Source: Brachybacterium sp. (GTDB lineage: Bacteria > Actinomycetota > Actinomycetes > Actinomycetales > Dermabacteraceae). Taken from it: DNA of 7,921 nt. The position numbers and the translations under genes were made by a program. How positions within the stretch are numbered: position 1 is the stretch's first letter; every line of letters begins with the position of its first letter. Positions 1-5,564 of this stretch are shown in pieces. The stretch covers positions 1-7,921 of the forward strand of contig DAHVRS010000279.1 of the NCBI GenBank assembly GCA_027322375.1, in the 5' to 3' direction. A model generated the notes under the pieces. It was not told where the DNA came from. It did no database searches and saw only the letters and a program-made list of their open reading frames with translations.

Positions 1-1
1 G

Positions 2-97
2 TGCGCCGCCGACCAGGTCACCATGGACCCTGGGCTCGTTCCTGCGGCCGACGCCGAAGCGCTGACCAGCGACGCAGTGCTCACTCCTGCCCGGTGA
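2..97 (+). CDS. 3' end of an unrecognised plus-strand gene (partial)
   Basis: Reading frame 2 is open from the left edge to a TGA at 95-97 and encodes about 31 residues, ending ...LTSDAVLTPAR. The amino-acid mix (several Asp, Glu, Ala, Leu, Val) looks like a normal protein C-terminus, and most third codon positions are G or C. The gene would converge on hisN, with only 3 nt between the two stop codons. I do not recognise the product. The alternative is the start of a minus-strand gene: GTG at 84-82 or ATG at 25-23. That reading is Ser/Ala-rich and has a badly spaced ribosome site, so I prefer the plus-strand tail. The fragment is too short to be sure. Confidence 0.4.
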   Translation, partial: CAADQVTMDPGLVPAADAEALTSDAVLTPAR

Positions 98-100
98 GGC

Positions 101-895
101 TCACTCCTCCACGGCGAGAGCCGCGAGGATCTCCTCGTGCAGGCGCGAGTTCGTCGCGACGGCGCTGCCGCCGAAGGGGCCCGGCTCGCCGTCCAGCGAG
201 GTGAAGCGGCCGCCCGCCTCGGTGACGATCGGGACGAGCGCGGCCATGTCGTGCAGGGCGAGCTCGGGCTCACAGGCGACGTCCACGGCGCCCTCGGCGA
301 CCAGCATGTACGACCAGAAGTCGCCGAAGGCGCGGGTGCGCCAGAAGCGCTGCATGAGGTTCAGCATCTGCCGCAGCCGGCCCTGCTCCGCCCAGGCGTC
401 GAGGGAGGAGTAGGACAGGGACGCCTCAGCGAGGGAGCTGACGGAGGAGACCTGCAGGCGGGTGGCGCTGTTGATGCGCGAGCCGGTCCAGGCTCCCGCG
501 TCCTCACCGCCCCACCAGCGACGGTTCAGCGCGGGGGCGGAGACGAGGCCGACCACCGGCTTGCCGTCCTCGATCAGGCCGATCAGGGTGCCCCACACGG
601 GCACGCCGCGCACGAAGTTCGCGGTCCCGTCGATCGGGTCGATCACCCATTGACGCGGCGAGGCGCCGGTGCTGCCGAACTCCTCGCCGATCACCTGGTC
701 GCGGGACCGGGAGCGGGAGAGCTGCGCGCGGACCAGCTGCTCGGCCGCACGGTCGGCGTCGGTGACCTCGGTGAGATCGGGCTTGGTGGAGACCTCGAGG
801 TCCTGCGCCTTGAAGCGGGACATCGTCAGCTGGTCCACGGCGTCGGCGAGCACATGGGCCAGGCGCAGGTCATCGGCGAATCGACTGCTCGGCAT
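101..895 (-). CDS. hisN: HisN-type histidinol-phosphatase (inositol monophosphatase family)
   Basis: Predicted Mg-dependent phosphatase that removes phosphate from L-histidinol phosphate, the penultimate step of histidine biosynthesis, in the cytosol. The 264-residue length is normal for the IMPase family. Visible metal-site motifs are Lys38, G70-E71-E72, the core motif W83-VIDPIDGT-A92 (Asp86, Asp89, Gly90, Thr91), and the second motif H215-D216-MAA-L220 followed by TEAGG at 225-229. The ATG at 895 begins the conserved N-terminal helix; 78 nt separate it from the rsgA stop. It is the last gene of the DoxX-aroA-rsgA-hisN minus-strand cluster. Next to aroA and rsgA, IMPase proteins in actinobacteria are usually HisN rather than SuhB or CysQ. 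The fold assignment is near certain; the substrate is inferred from this context and from overall resemblance to Corynebacterium and Mycobacterium HisN. Confidence 0.88.
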   Translation of the reverse strand: MPSSRFADDLRLAHVLADAVDQLTMSRFKAQDLEVSTKPDLTEVTDADRAAEQLVRAQLSRSRSRDQVIGEEFGSTGASPRQWVIDPIDGTANFVRGVPVWGTLIGLIEDGKPVVGLVSAPALNRRWWGGEDAGAWTGSRINSATRLQVSSVSSLAEASLSYSSLDAWAEQGRLRQMLNLMQRFWRTRAFGDFWSYMLVAEGAVDVACEPELALHDMAALVPIVTEAGGRFTSLDGEPGPFGGSAVATNSRLHEEILAALAVEE

Positions 896-902
896 GCGCC
901 CC

Positions 903-908
903 AGGGTA
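903..908 (-). promoter_or_regulatory. Candidate -10 element for a leaderless hisN transcript
   Basis: On the minus strand TACCCT (TANNNT class) lies exactly 7 nt before the hisN ATG, with only GGGGCGC between. This places transcription initiation at or next to the A of the start codon, as in leaderless actinobacterial mRNAs. There is no good Shine-Dalgarno at the usual distance. No convincing -35 hexamer is seen; a TTGCCC lies 21 nt further upstream, which is too far. The 78-nt gap after rsgA has room for a promoter. hisN may equally be read through from rsgA. Confidence 0.35.
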
Positions 909-973
909 CGGGGCGAGCCCGACGAGTGCGGGCAACGACGCGGGACGGTCAGCGAGTCGGGCAGGACACGCGC

Positions 974-2017
974 TCACATGTCCCAGGGGTCGTTGTCGCG
1001 CAGCGCCGTGGCGAGGCGGCGGTAGGAGCGCAGCCGGGCCGGTCCCGCGGTGCCTGCCTCGCCCTGCTCGATCAGTCCGTCCAGGGCGCAGTCGGGCGCG
1101 TCCTCGAGATGGGTGCAGCCGCGAGGGCAGCTCTCGGCGAGAGCGGCGAGATCGGCGAAGGCGTCCAGCAGCTCGTCGGCGGCGACGTGCCCCAGGCCGA
1201 ACGAGCGCACGCCCGGCGTGTCGATGACCCAGCCGTCGTCGTCGGGCAGCTGCATCGCGAGCGCGGAGGAGGAGGTGTGCCGGCCTCGGCCGGTGTGGTC
1301 GTTGACGTCGCCGGTCGCGCGGTCGGTGCCGGGCACGAGGGCGTTCAGCAGCGTCGACTTGCCCACGCCGGAGTGGCCGATGAGCACGCTGACCTTCCCC
1401 GAGAGGCGGTCATGGAGCTCCTCGAGCCCATGGATCGTCCCGTCCTCTGCGCGGCTGGTGATCACATGCTCGAGGCCGAGCGGGGCGTAGTCGGTGAGGA
1501 ACTCGTCGGGGGAGCGCAGATCGGCCTTGGTGAGCACGAGCAGCGCGTCGATCCCGGCGACATAGGCGGCGACGAGGCAGCGGTCGATCATGCCGCCGCG
1601 TGGCTCGGGGTCCGCGACCGCGGTGACCATGACCATGAGGTCGACGTTCGCGACCAGGGGCCGCTCGGTCGCGTCGTCATCGTCGGCGCTGCGGCGCAGG
1701 AAGGAGGTGCGCTCCTTGATCCGGACGATGCGGGCGAGGGAGCCGTCGCGCCCGGAGACGTCCCCGACCAGGCCAACGAGGTCTCCGGGGACGATGGGGG
1801 AGCGGCCCAGCTCACGGGCCCGCATCGCGGTGACGGCGCGCTGCTCCTCGGTGCCCTCGGCGACCACCGTCCGCCACCGCCCGCGGTCCACGGAGACCAC
1901 GCGGGCGGTGACGGCGTCCTCATGACGAGGGCGGTCCTTGGTGCGAGGGCGAGATCCGCGCCGGCTGGGCCGGACGCGGACATCGCTCTCGTCGTACTGC
2001 CGGGCGAGTCGGCTCAC
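974..2017 (-). CDS. rsgA: Ribosome small-subunit-dependent GTPase RsgA
   Basis: Circularly permuted GTPase that binds the 30S subunit late in its maturation and checks the decoding centre. The product is 347 residues. The order is an N-terminal OB-like domain (about 36-105), NVD at 124-126, the G4 motif TKAD (163-166), the P-loop GHSGVGKST (214-222), G2 Thr around 248 in GRGRHTS, and G3 DTPG (266-269). This G4-G1-G2-G3 order is diagnostic of the YjeQ/RsgA family. A C-terminal zinc knuckle follows: Cys297, Cys301, His303, Cys310. The start is GTG at 2017-2015. It overlaps the aroA stop in GTGA (4 nt), so translation is probably coupled; no strong ribosome site precedes it. The frame stays open upstream to about 2455, but that part is antiparallel shadow inside aroA. 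The N-terminus is basic and low in complexity (residues 15-32), fitting RNA binding. Confidence 0.95.
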   Translation of the reverse strand: MSRLARQYDESDVRVRPSRRGSRPRTKDRPRHEDAVTARVVSVDRGRWRTVVAEGTEEQRAVTAMRARELGRSPIVPGDLVGLVGDVSGRDGSLARIVRIKERTSFLRRSADDDDATERPLVANVDLMVMVTAVADPEPRGGMIDRCLVAAYVAGIDALLVLTKADLRSPDEFLTDYAPLGLEHVITSRAEDGTIHGLEELHDRLSGKVSVLIGHSGVGKSTLLNALVPGTDRATGDVNDHTGRGRHTSSSALAMQLPDDDGWVIDTPGVRSFGLGHVAADELLDAFADLAALAESCPRGCTHLEDAPDCALDGLIEQGEAGTAGPARLRSYRRLATALRDNDPWDM

Positions 2018-3339
2018 GCGTCGTCGTCCGCCGGCTCCGGATGCAGCATCGACAGCCACATCCCCACGAAGTCCGGCAGCGTCTTCTGCGTGGTGCCGAT
2101 GTTCACGATCCGCAGATCCGGGATGCGCAGGCCGAGGATCGCGCCGGCCGTCGCCATGCGGTGGTCCTCGTAGGTCTCGAACACCCCGCCTCGCAGCGGT
2201 CCGGGATGGATCTCGAGACCGTCCTCGAGCTCGACGGTGCGGGCACCGACCTTCGAGAGCTCGGTCGCGAGCGCCTTCAGCCGGTCGGTCTCGTGACCGC
2301 GCAGATGCGCGATGCCGGTCAGGCGCGAGGGCGTCTCCGCCAGGGCGCACAGCGCCGACACGGTCGGTGCGAGCTCGCCCATCGCGGACATGTCCGCGTC
2401 GATGCCGCGCAGCGTCCCGGTGCCGCGCACGCACAGCGCTGCGTCCTCGCGCCACACCTCGGCGCCCATCCGCTCGAACAGCTCGCGGTAGGCATCGCCC
2501 GGCTGGGTGGTGGCGGTGGGCCAGTCGTCCACGGCGATGGTGCCGTTGGTGACGAGCGCCGCGGCGAGGAACGGCCCGGCGTTGGACAGGTCCGGCTCGA
2601 CGGTGACCTCGAGCGGGCGCAGCGGGCCGCTGCGCACGCGCCAGCGGTGACGGCCCTGCTCGTCGACATCGTGCTCAGCCTCGACGCCGGCGCGGCGCAG
2701 GGTCTCGAGCGTCATATCGATGTGGGGGAGGGAGGGCAGTGCCTCCCCGATGTGCACGACCTCCACATCCTGCGCGGCGCGCGGGGCGACCAGCAGGATG
2801 TTCGAGATGAACTGGCTCGAGGCGGAGGCGTCCACCTCGATCCGCCCGCCCGGCAGCGTGCCGGTGCCGTGGACGGTCAGAGGCAGCCGGCCGCGCTCGC
2901 CGTGCTCGGTGACCGCCACGCCCTGCTGGCGCAGCACGTCCACGACGGCGTCCATGGGGCGTGCGAGCGCCGCGTCGTCACCGGTGAAGCGCACCTCGCC
3001 ATGGTGCAGCGCCGCGAGCAGCGGCACGAAGCGCATGACGGTGCCGGCAAGGCCCGTGTGGATCTCGGTCGGCTCGGCCGGGTGCTCGGCGGGCGGGGGC
3101 AGCGGGGTGACGTGCAGTGCCCCGTCCCTGACCTCGAGCACGGCGCCGAGGCGCTCGAGCGCGTCGCGCATCAGGCGCGTGTCACGGGAGACGAGCGCGC
3201 CGCGCAGCACGGAGGGCTCATCGGCCGCTCCAGCGAGCAGCATCCAGCGGGCGGTGAGGGACTTCGAACCGGGAACGCGCACAAGGGCATCGACGGGCTC
3301 ATCGGCGACAGGCGCCGTCCACAGAACTTCGTTCGTCAT
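2014..3339 (-). CDS. aroA: 3-phosphoshikimate 1-carboxyvinyltransferase (EPSP synthase)
   Basis: Transfers the enolpyruvyl group of PEP to shikimate-3-phosphate, the sixth step of the shikimate pathway to chorismate. The 441-residue length is normal. Visible motifs are PGSKSLTAR (23-31, substrate-binding Lys26), the PEP-loop GLAGTVMRF (96-104), RPMD (127-130), SSQFISN (174-180), GELAPTV (321-327), RGHETDRLK (347-355), YEDHRMATA (390-398) and TQKTLPDF (417-424). Both halves of the inside-out alpha/beta barrel are complete. The ATG at 3339 lies 5 nt after the DoxX stop. GGGGAG sits about 14 nt upstream, inside the DoxX end, so coupling with DoxX is likely. The stop overlaps the rsgA GTG. The residue after the conserved Arg of the PEP-loop is Phe104, where the E. 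coli enzyme has Pro101; a similar Phe is, from memory, common in actinobacterial AroA. Confidence 0.97.
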   Translation of the reverse strand: MTNEVLWTAPVADEPVDALVRVPGSKSLTARWMLLAGAADEPSVLRGALVSRDTRLMRDALERLGAVLEVRDGALHVTPLPPPAEHPAEPTEIHTGLAGTVMRFVPLLAALHHGEVRFTGDDAALARPMDAVVDVLRQQGVAVTEHGERGRLPLTVHGTGTLPGGRIEVDASASSQFISNILLVAPRAAQDVEVVHIGEALPSLPHIDMTLETLRRAGVEAEHDVDEQGRHRWRVRSGPLRPLEVTVEPDLSNAGPFLAAALVTNGTIAVDDWPTATTQPGDAYRELFERMGAEVWREDAALCVRGTGTLRGIDADMSAMGELAPTVSALCALAETPSRLTGIAHLRGHETDRLKALATELSKVGARTVELEDGLEIHPGPLRGGVFETYEDHRMATAGAILGLRIPDLRIVNIGTTQKTLPDFVGMWLSMLHPEPADDDA

Positions 3340-3344
3340 GGGTT

Positions 3345-3911
3345 TCAGCGTCGCTCCCCAGCTAGCTGGCTCTGCGCGGTCTTGACCGCATCCTTCGCGG
3401 ACTTCTCCACCGCGCCTTTCTTCTTGTCCAGCTCGCGCTGGGCGGCAGCGGCCTTCTTCTGGCTGCGCTCGACGAACTTCTCGGCGCGGTAGCCGAGGGA
3501 CGGACGGCCGTCACGGTCCACGACCGCGAGGAGCACACCGCCGAGGAGGCCCGCGTCGGTGAGGATCGACTGGATCTCCTGGCTCAGCTCCTCGCCGCGC
3601 AGCTCCCACACGCGCTTGCGCCCGGCCCAGCCGACGGAGGTCGTGGCCAGCAGCGCCGCAGCGGCGACGCGGGGGCAGCGGTTGGTGGCGTAGGCGATGC
3701 CCGCGGCCGCGGCGACGACACCGCTGGCCCGCACCACGGCGCGCACGTCGACGAACCCGGGGGCCGCGCTCTTGGCGATCGCGGAGTCAGCCGCCTCGAA
3801 CGCCTGGGGGAAGACGTCGATCTCCCGCTCCGGGCGCAGGGCAGTGCGCACACCCTCATAGACGAAGGGCGCGGCGAGCAGGGGTCGGGCGATGCGGCGG
3901 ACCAGAGACAT
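3345..3911 (-). CDS. DoxX family membrane protein with Lys-rich C-terminal tail
   Basis: Predicted small integral membrane protein of 188 residues. The opening [20 protein letters not shown] resembles the DoxX-like proteins of Actinobacteria. About four hydrophobic segments are visible: residues 7-25, 59-76, 82-98 and 116-131. They are followed by a long soluble tail (141-188) rich in Lys, Ala, Glu and Gln that looks like a charged helix or coiled coil. The biochemical role is not known. Some DoxX proteins are linked to thiol and oxidative-stress complexes (Mycobacterium DoxX with SodA and SseA), which would suit a gene divergent from a SigR-type sigma factor; that link is inference. The ATG at 3911 is preceded by GAGGA at 3920-3916, 4 nt away. 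It is the first gene of the cluster leading to aroA. Confidence 0.8.
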   Translation of the reverse strand: MSLVRRIARPLLAAPFVYEGVRTALRPEREIDVFPQAFEAADSAIAKSAAPGFVDVRAVVRASGVVAAAAGIAYATNRCPRVAAAALLATTSVGWAGRKRVWELRGEELSQEIQSILTDAGLLGGVLLAVVDRDGRPSLGYRAEKFVERSQKKAAAAQRELDKKKGAVEKSAKDAVKTAQSQLAGERR

Positions 3912-3992
3912 GGTGTCCTCACGTTTCGACGGGTATCAGCAGGTCGGGCGGCCGCCAGGTCAGGCGGGTCACCGGCGACCAGCGTACCCCGC

Positions 3993-4019
3993 GGGAACAT
4001 TCCGCACGCCGTGCGCGTT
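3993..4019 (+). promoter_or_regulatory. SigR/SigH-type promoter (GGGAAC-N18-GTT) of the sigma-factor operon
   Basis: GGGAAC at 3993-3998 and CGTT at 4016-4019 (GTT at 4017-4019) are separated by 18 nt, counting from the end of GGGAAC to GTT. This agrees with the known SigR (Streptomyces) and SigH (Mycobacterium) consensus, GGAAT/GGGAAC with about 18 nt to GTT. It lies about 100 nt upstream of the sigma gene and points toward it. Initiation would fall near 4025-4028, leaving a leader of about 90 nt to the TTG start. The sigma factor next to it belongs to the same group, so positive autoregulation is the simple reading. Confidence 0.75.
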
Positions 4020-4067
4020 GCACTGCAGGACGCGGCCCGTCCGGGCCGTCCGGGAGAGCCGTCGCCC

Positions 4068-4121
4068 GTGACGATGGCCCAGACCGCGCCGGCGCACGCC
4101 GGAGGAGGAGGGAGCGGTTGA
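4068..4121 (+). CDS. Possible 17-codon leader ORF overlapping the sigma-factor start
   Basis: GTG at 4068 (or the in-frame ATG at 4074) opens a short frame reading [17 protein letters not shown] that ends at TGA 4119-4121. The stop overlaps the TTG start of the sigma gene as TTGA, the same 4-nt overlap seen at aroA/rsgA and sigR/rsrA. GGAGAG at 4053-4058 lies 9 nt before the GTG. The four-Gly run is simply the sigma gene's own Shine-Dalgarno read as codons, so the peptide itself need not matter. A frame this short can be open by chance in GC-rich DNA. Just upstream, CGGCCC/GGGCCG (4033-4048) could form a 6-bp hairpin with a GTCC loop in the leader RNA. Confidence 0.25.
   Translation: MTMAQTAPAHAGGGGSG
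4106..4111 (+). promoter_or_regulatory. Strong ribosome binding site supporting the TTG start of the sigma factor
   Basis: AGGAGG at 4106-4111, within the purine run 4101-4114, sits 6 nt before TTG at 4118. This is an ideal match and spacing for an actinobacterial Shine-Dalgarno. It is the main reason to accept the TTG as a real start rather than relying only on the ATG at 4178. Confidence 0.65.
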
Positions 4122-4909
4122 CCGCAGCACTGCGCGAGCGCGCGCCCGGCCACCGAGGTGGCGTAGGTTTGAGGACGATGACCCAGACAGATCCCCACCC
4201 GAGCCCCGACGCGGGCGTGCCGGCCTCCGAGGGGCCGACGGACGCCCTCGCGCTCTCGGACCCTGCGGACCCCTTGAGCACTGCGAGCGCGGATGAGCCC
4301 CTGGCCGCCGAGGACTTCGACTTCGAGACCGAGGCGCTGTCCCATCTGGACTCCCTCTACGGCGGGGCGTTGCGGATGACCCGCAACCCGCACGATGCCG
4401 AGGACCTCGTCCAGGACACCTTCGTCAAGGCGTTCCGCGCCCGCGACCGGTTCACGCCTGGCACGAATATGCGCGCCTGGCTGTACCGGATCATGACCAA
4501 CAGCTTCATCTCGCTGTACCGCAAGAAGCAGCGTCGCCCCCGCGAGGCCTGGACGGACACCGTTGAGGACTGGCAGCTGGCGGAGGTCTCGAGCCACTCG
4601 AGCACCGGCCTGCTCTCGGCGGAGAACGAGGCGCTGGATCACCTCCCGGACTCCGCGGTGAAGGACGCGCTCAGCGAGCTGCGAGAGGACTACCGCCTCG
4701 CGGTGTATCTCGCAGACGTGGAGGGCTTCGCCTACAAGGAGATCGCCGAGATCATGGACACCCCGATCGGGACCGTCATGTCGCGGCTCCATCGGGGGCG
4801 GCGCCAGCTGCGCGAGAAGCTCGCCGACTACGCCTACCGCAACGGCTACCTGCGGGAGGACTCGACCAAGGACACGACCGGCACGACGGACCGGGAGGAG
4901 GAGCGATGA
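4118..4909 (+). CDS. sigR: ECF RNA polymerase sigma factor, SigR/SigH type (thiol-oxidative stress)
   Basis: Directs RNA polymerase to thiol-stress promoters such as thioredoxin and chaperone genes. The product is 263 residues from TTG 4118, or 243 from ATG 4178. In long-form numbering the sigma2 domain spans about 70-140, with [19 protein letters not shown] at 82-100, the WLYRIMTN segment at 121-128 and a basic YRKKQRR at 134-140. The linker DWQLAE (151-156) and HSSTGL (160-165) are SigR/SigH hallmarks. Sigma4 spans about 178-236, with [19 protein letters not shown] at 200-218 and the recognition helix [15 protein letters not shown] at 219-233. The region before residue 69 is a Pro/Ala/Asp-rich acidic extension, longer than I recall for Mycobacterium SigH. 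The stop overlaps the anti-sigma start in ATGA, so the pair is co-translated. The group is secure from the motifs and the adjacent ZAS protein. Both starts may be used. Confidence 0.93.
   Translation: MTAALRERAPGHRGGVGLRTMTQTDPHPSPDAGVPASEGPTDALALSDPADPLSTASADEPLAAEDFDFETEALSHLDSLYGGALRMTRNPHDAEDLVQDTFVKAFRARDRFTPGTNMRAWLYRIMTNSFISLYRKKQRRPREAWTDTVEDWQLAEVSSHSSTGLLSAENEALDHLPDSAVKDALSELREDYRLAVYLADVEGFAYKEIAEIMDTPIGTVMSRLHRGRRQLREKLADYAYRNGYLREDSTKDTTGTTDREEER
4164..4169 (+). promoter_or_regulatory. Candidate -10 element for a leaderless short-form sigma transcript
   Basis: TAGGTT (TANNNT class) at 4164-4169 ends 8 nt before the ATG at 4178. Initiation at 4177 or 4178 would give a leaderless mRNA that starts at this ATG and encodes the 243-residue form. 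GAGGA at 4171-4175 lies only 2 nt from the ATG, too close for a good ribosome site. No recognisable -35 is present around 4141-4146, so the evidence is position and hexamer only. Confidence 0.35.
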
Positions 4910-5226
4910 CCCAGGACGACCCCAGCATGCGACGTGATCTGCGCTTCGGCCTCGAGGAGGCCCTGGATGGCGAGCTGCCGCCCGCGCTGGTCGAGCGCAT
5001 GCGCCGCCACACGAGCGACTGCCCCGAGTGCGCTGACGAGTGGGAGCAGATGCGTCTGCTCAAGGAGCTCGTGCGCCGCAGCTGCGCGGACCGTGCCCCT
5101 TCGGAGCTGCGCGAGCGGATCGCTGTCCAGTGCCGCACCGTCGAGGTGACGCGCACGGAGGTCGACGGCACCACGGTGAGCGTCACCCGCACCACGACCA
5201 CGCGCCGCACCGGCCCCGCCGTCTGA
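4906..5226 (+). CDS. rsrA: RsrA/RshA-type zinc-finger (ZAS) anti-sigma factor, lacking the N-terminal cysteine
   Basis: Predicted cytosolic anti-sigma factor that binds the adjacent SigR-type sigma factor and releases it on thiol oxidation. The product is 106 residues. The ZAS core is His35-x3-Cys39-x2-Cys42 ([14 protein letters not shown], 33-46), preceded by the usual helix with ALDGELP (19-25). The C-terminal half [20 protein letters not shown] (51-70) matches the RsrA/RshA pattern. In Streptomyces RsrA an N-terminal Cys11 is the fourth zinc ligand and redox partner; here the aligned residue is about Arg9 and there is no Cys before residue 39. The double Cys after LVKR is reduced to Ser59-Cys60, and an extra Cys76 is present. 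The tail (79-102) is Thr/Val/Arg-rich, with VTRTEV and VTRTTT as an imperfect repeat. AGGAGG at 4896-4901 and the ATGA overlap define the start. Confidence 0.88.
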   Translation: MTQDDPSMRRDLRFGLEEALDGELPPALVERMRRHTSDCPECADEWEQMRLLKELVRRSCADRAPSELRERIAVQCRTVEVTRTEVDGTTVSVTRTTTTRRTGPAV

Positions 5227-5272
5227 TACCGCCCGTTCGAGCACTGCCCGCAGCGCACTGCCCCGAACATGA

Positions 5273-5304
5273 CGAAGGGCCCCTCCATCCGGAGGGGCCC
5301 TTCG
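5273..5304. terminator. Bidirectional hairpin terminator between the anti-sigma gene and the bL37 gene
   Basis: CGAAGGGCCCCTCC (5273-5286) and GGAGGGGCCCTTCG (5291-5304) form a perfect 14-bp stem with an ATCC loop. It lies 46 nt after the anti-sigma stop and 25 nt beyond the convergent bL37 stop. It can serve both directions. No T-tract follows on either strand, as is common for actinobacterial hairpins, so termination efficiency cannot be judged. Confidence 0.85.
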
Positions 5305-5329
5305 CGCGTCGCCGCAGGCGACATCACGG

Positions 5330-5404
5330 TCAGCTGTTGGGGCGCTTGCCGTGATTGGCCTTGTTCTTGCGGCGAGCCTTGCGCTTGCGTCCTCGCTTGC
5401 TCAT
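5330..5404 (-). CDS. Mini 50S ribosomal protein bL37 (24 residues)
   Basis: Tiny, very basic protein: ATG at 5404-5402, TGA at 5332-5330, starting MSKRGRKRKARRKNK and ending NHGKRPNS. This matches the actinobacterial ribosomal protein bL37, found in the Mycobacterium smegmatis 50S subunit as a 24-residue protein with the same Lys/Arg-rich body and ANHGKRPN-type end. AAGGAG at 5416-5411 lies 6 nt before the ATG, an ideal ribosome site. The gene converges on the sigma/anti-sigma operon and is insulated from it by the hairpin at 5273-5304. It is easily missed by gene finders because of its length. Assignment rests on recognition of the sequence pattern and the strong ribosome site. Confidence 0.85.
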   Translation of the reverse strand: MSKRGRKRKARRKNKANHGKRPNS

Positions 5405-5564
5405 CACGCTCTCCTTCCTGTGCTGAATCGACCCCGTCATGATGCCATAGCGCGGGCCGTCCGCCTGCCGACGGGACTCACATCGGCCGCGCTGAGTCCG
5501 AGGTCACTCCCCTCGAGCCGCACCGTAGGGCGGGCTCACCAGGATACCCAGCTCGGCAGAGCAC

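Noticed and set aside
23..84. Start of a minus-strand gene downstream of hisN (GTG at 84 or ATG at 25)
   Set aside because: AGGA directly abuts the GTG with no spacing, the ATG has only a weak AGGG, and the peptide is Ser/Ala-rich; the plus-strand tail reads better.
80..108. Repeat TCACTCCT at 81-88 and 101-108 with a CTCAC/GTGAG inverted pair as a terminator between convergent genes
   Set aside because: Arms are only 5 nt and the geometry does not give a stable hairpin.
137..2173. A 678-residue open frame on the plus strand opposite hisN and rsgA
   Set aside because: It spans two well-supported genes, is Gly/Ala/Arg/Val/Asp-rich without domains, and is the usual antisense shadow of GC-rich coding DNA.
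2018..2455. Upstream extension of the rsgA frame
   Set aside because: It lies inside aroA and reads as Arg/Ala/Asp-rich noise; the GTG at 2017 with its GTGA overlap gives a product of normal RsgA length.
2041..3492. A 483-residue plus-strand open frame opposite aroA and the DoxX gene
   Set aside because: It has no recognisable motif and crosses the boundary of two real genes; its composition is His/Gln/Arg/Gly-biased antisense shadow.
3932..3963. Sigma-A-like promoter for DoxX (CTGACC and GATACC on the minus strand)
   Set aside because: Both hexamers match poorly and the spacer is 20 nt; not strong enough to list.
4118..4146. TTGACC at 4118-4123 as a -35 promoter element
   Set aside because: No -10-like hexamer lies 16-19 nt downstream (the region is CGCGCCC), and the same bases are better explained as a TTG start after a Shine-Dalgarno.
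3584..4792. A 402-residue minus-strand open frame running from the DoxX gene across the intergenic region into the sigma gene
   Set aside because: It covers two genes in the wrong frame or strand and the promoter region; no domain is visible.
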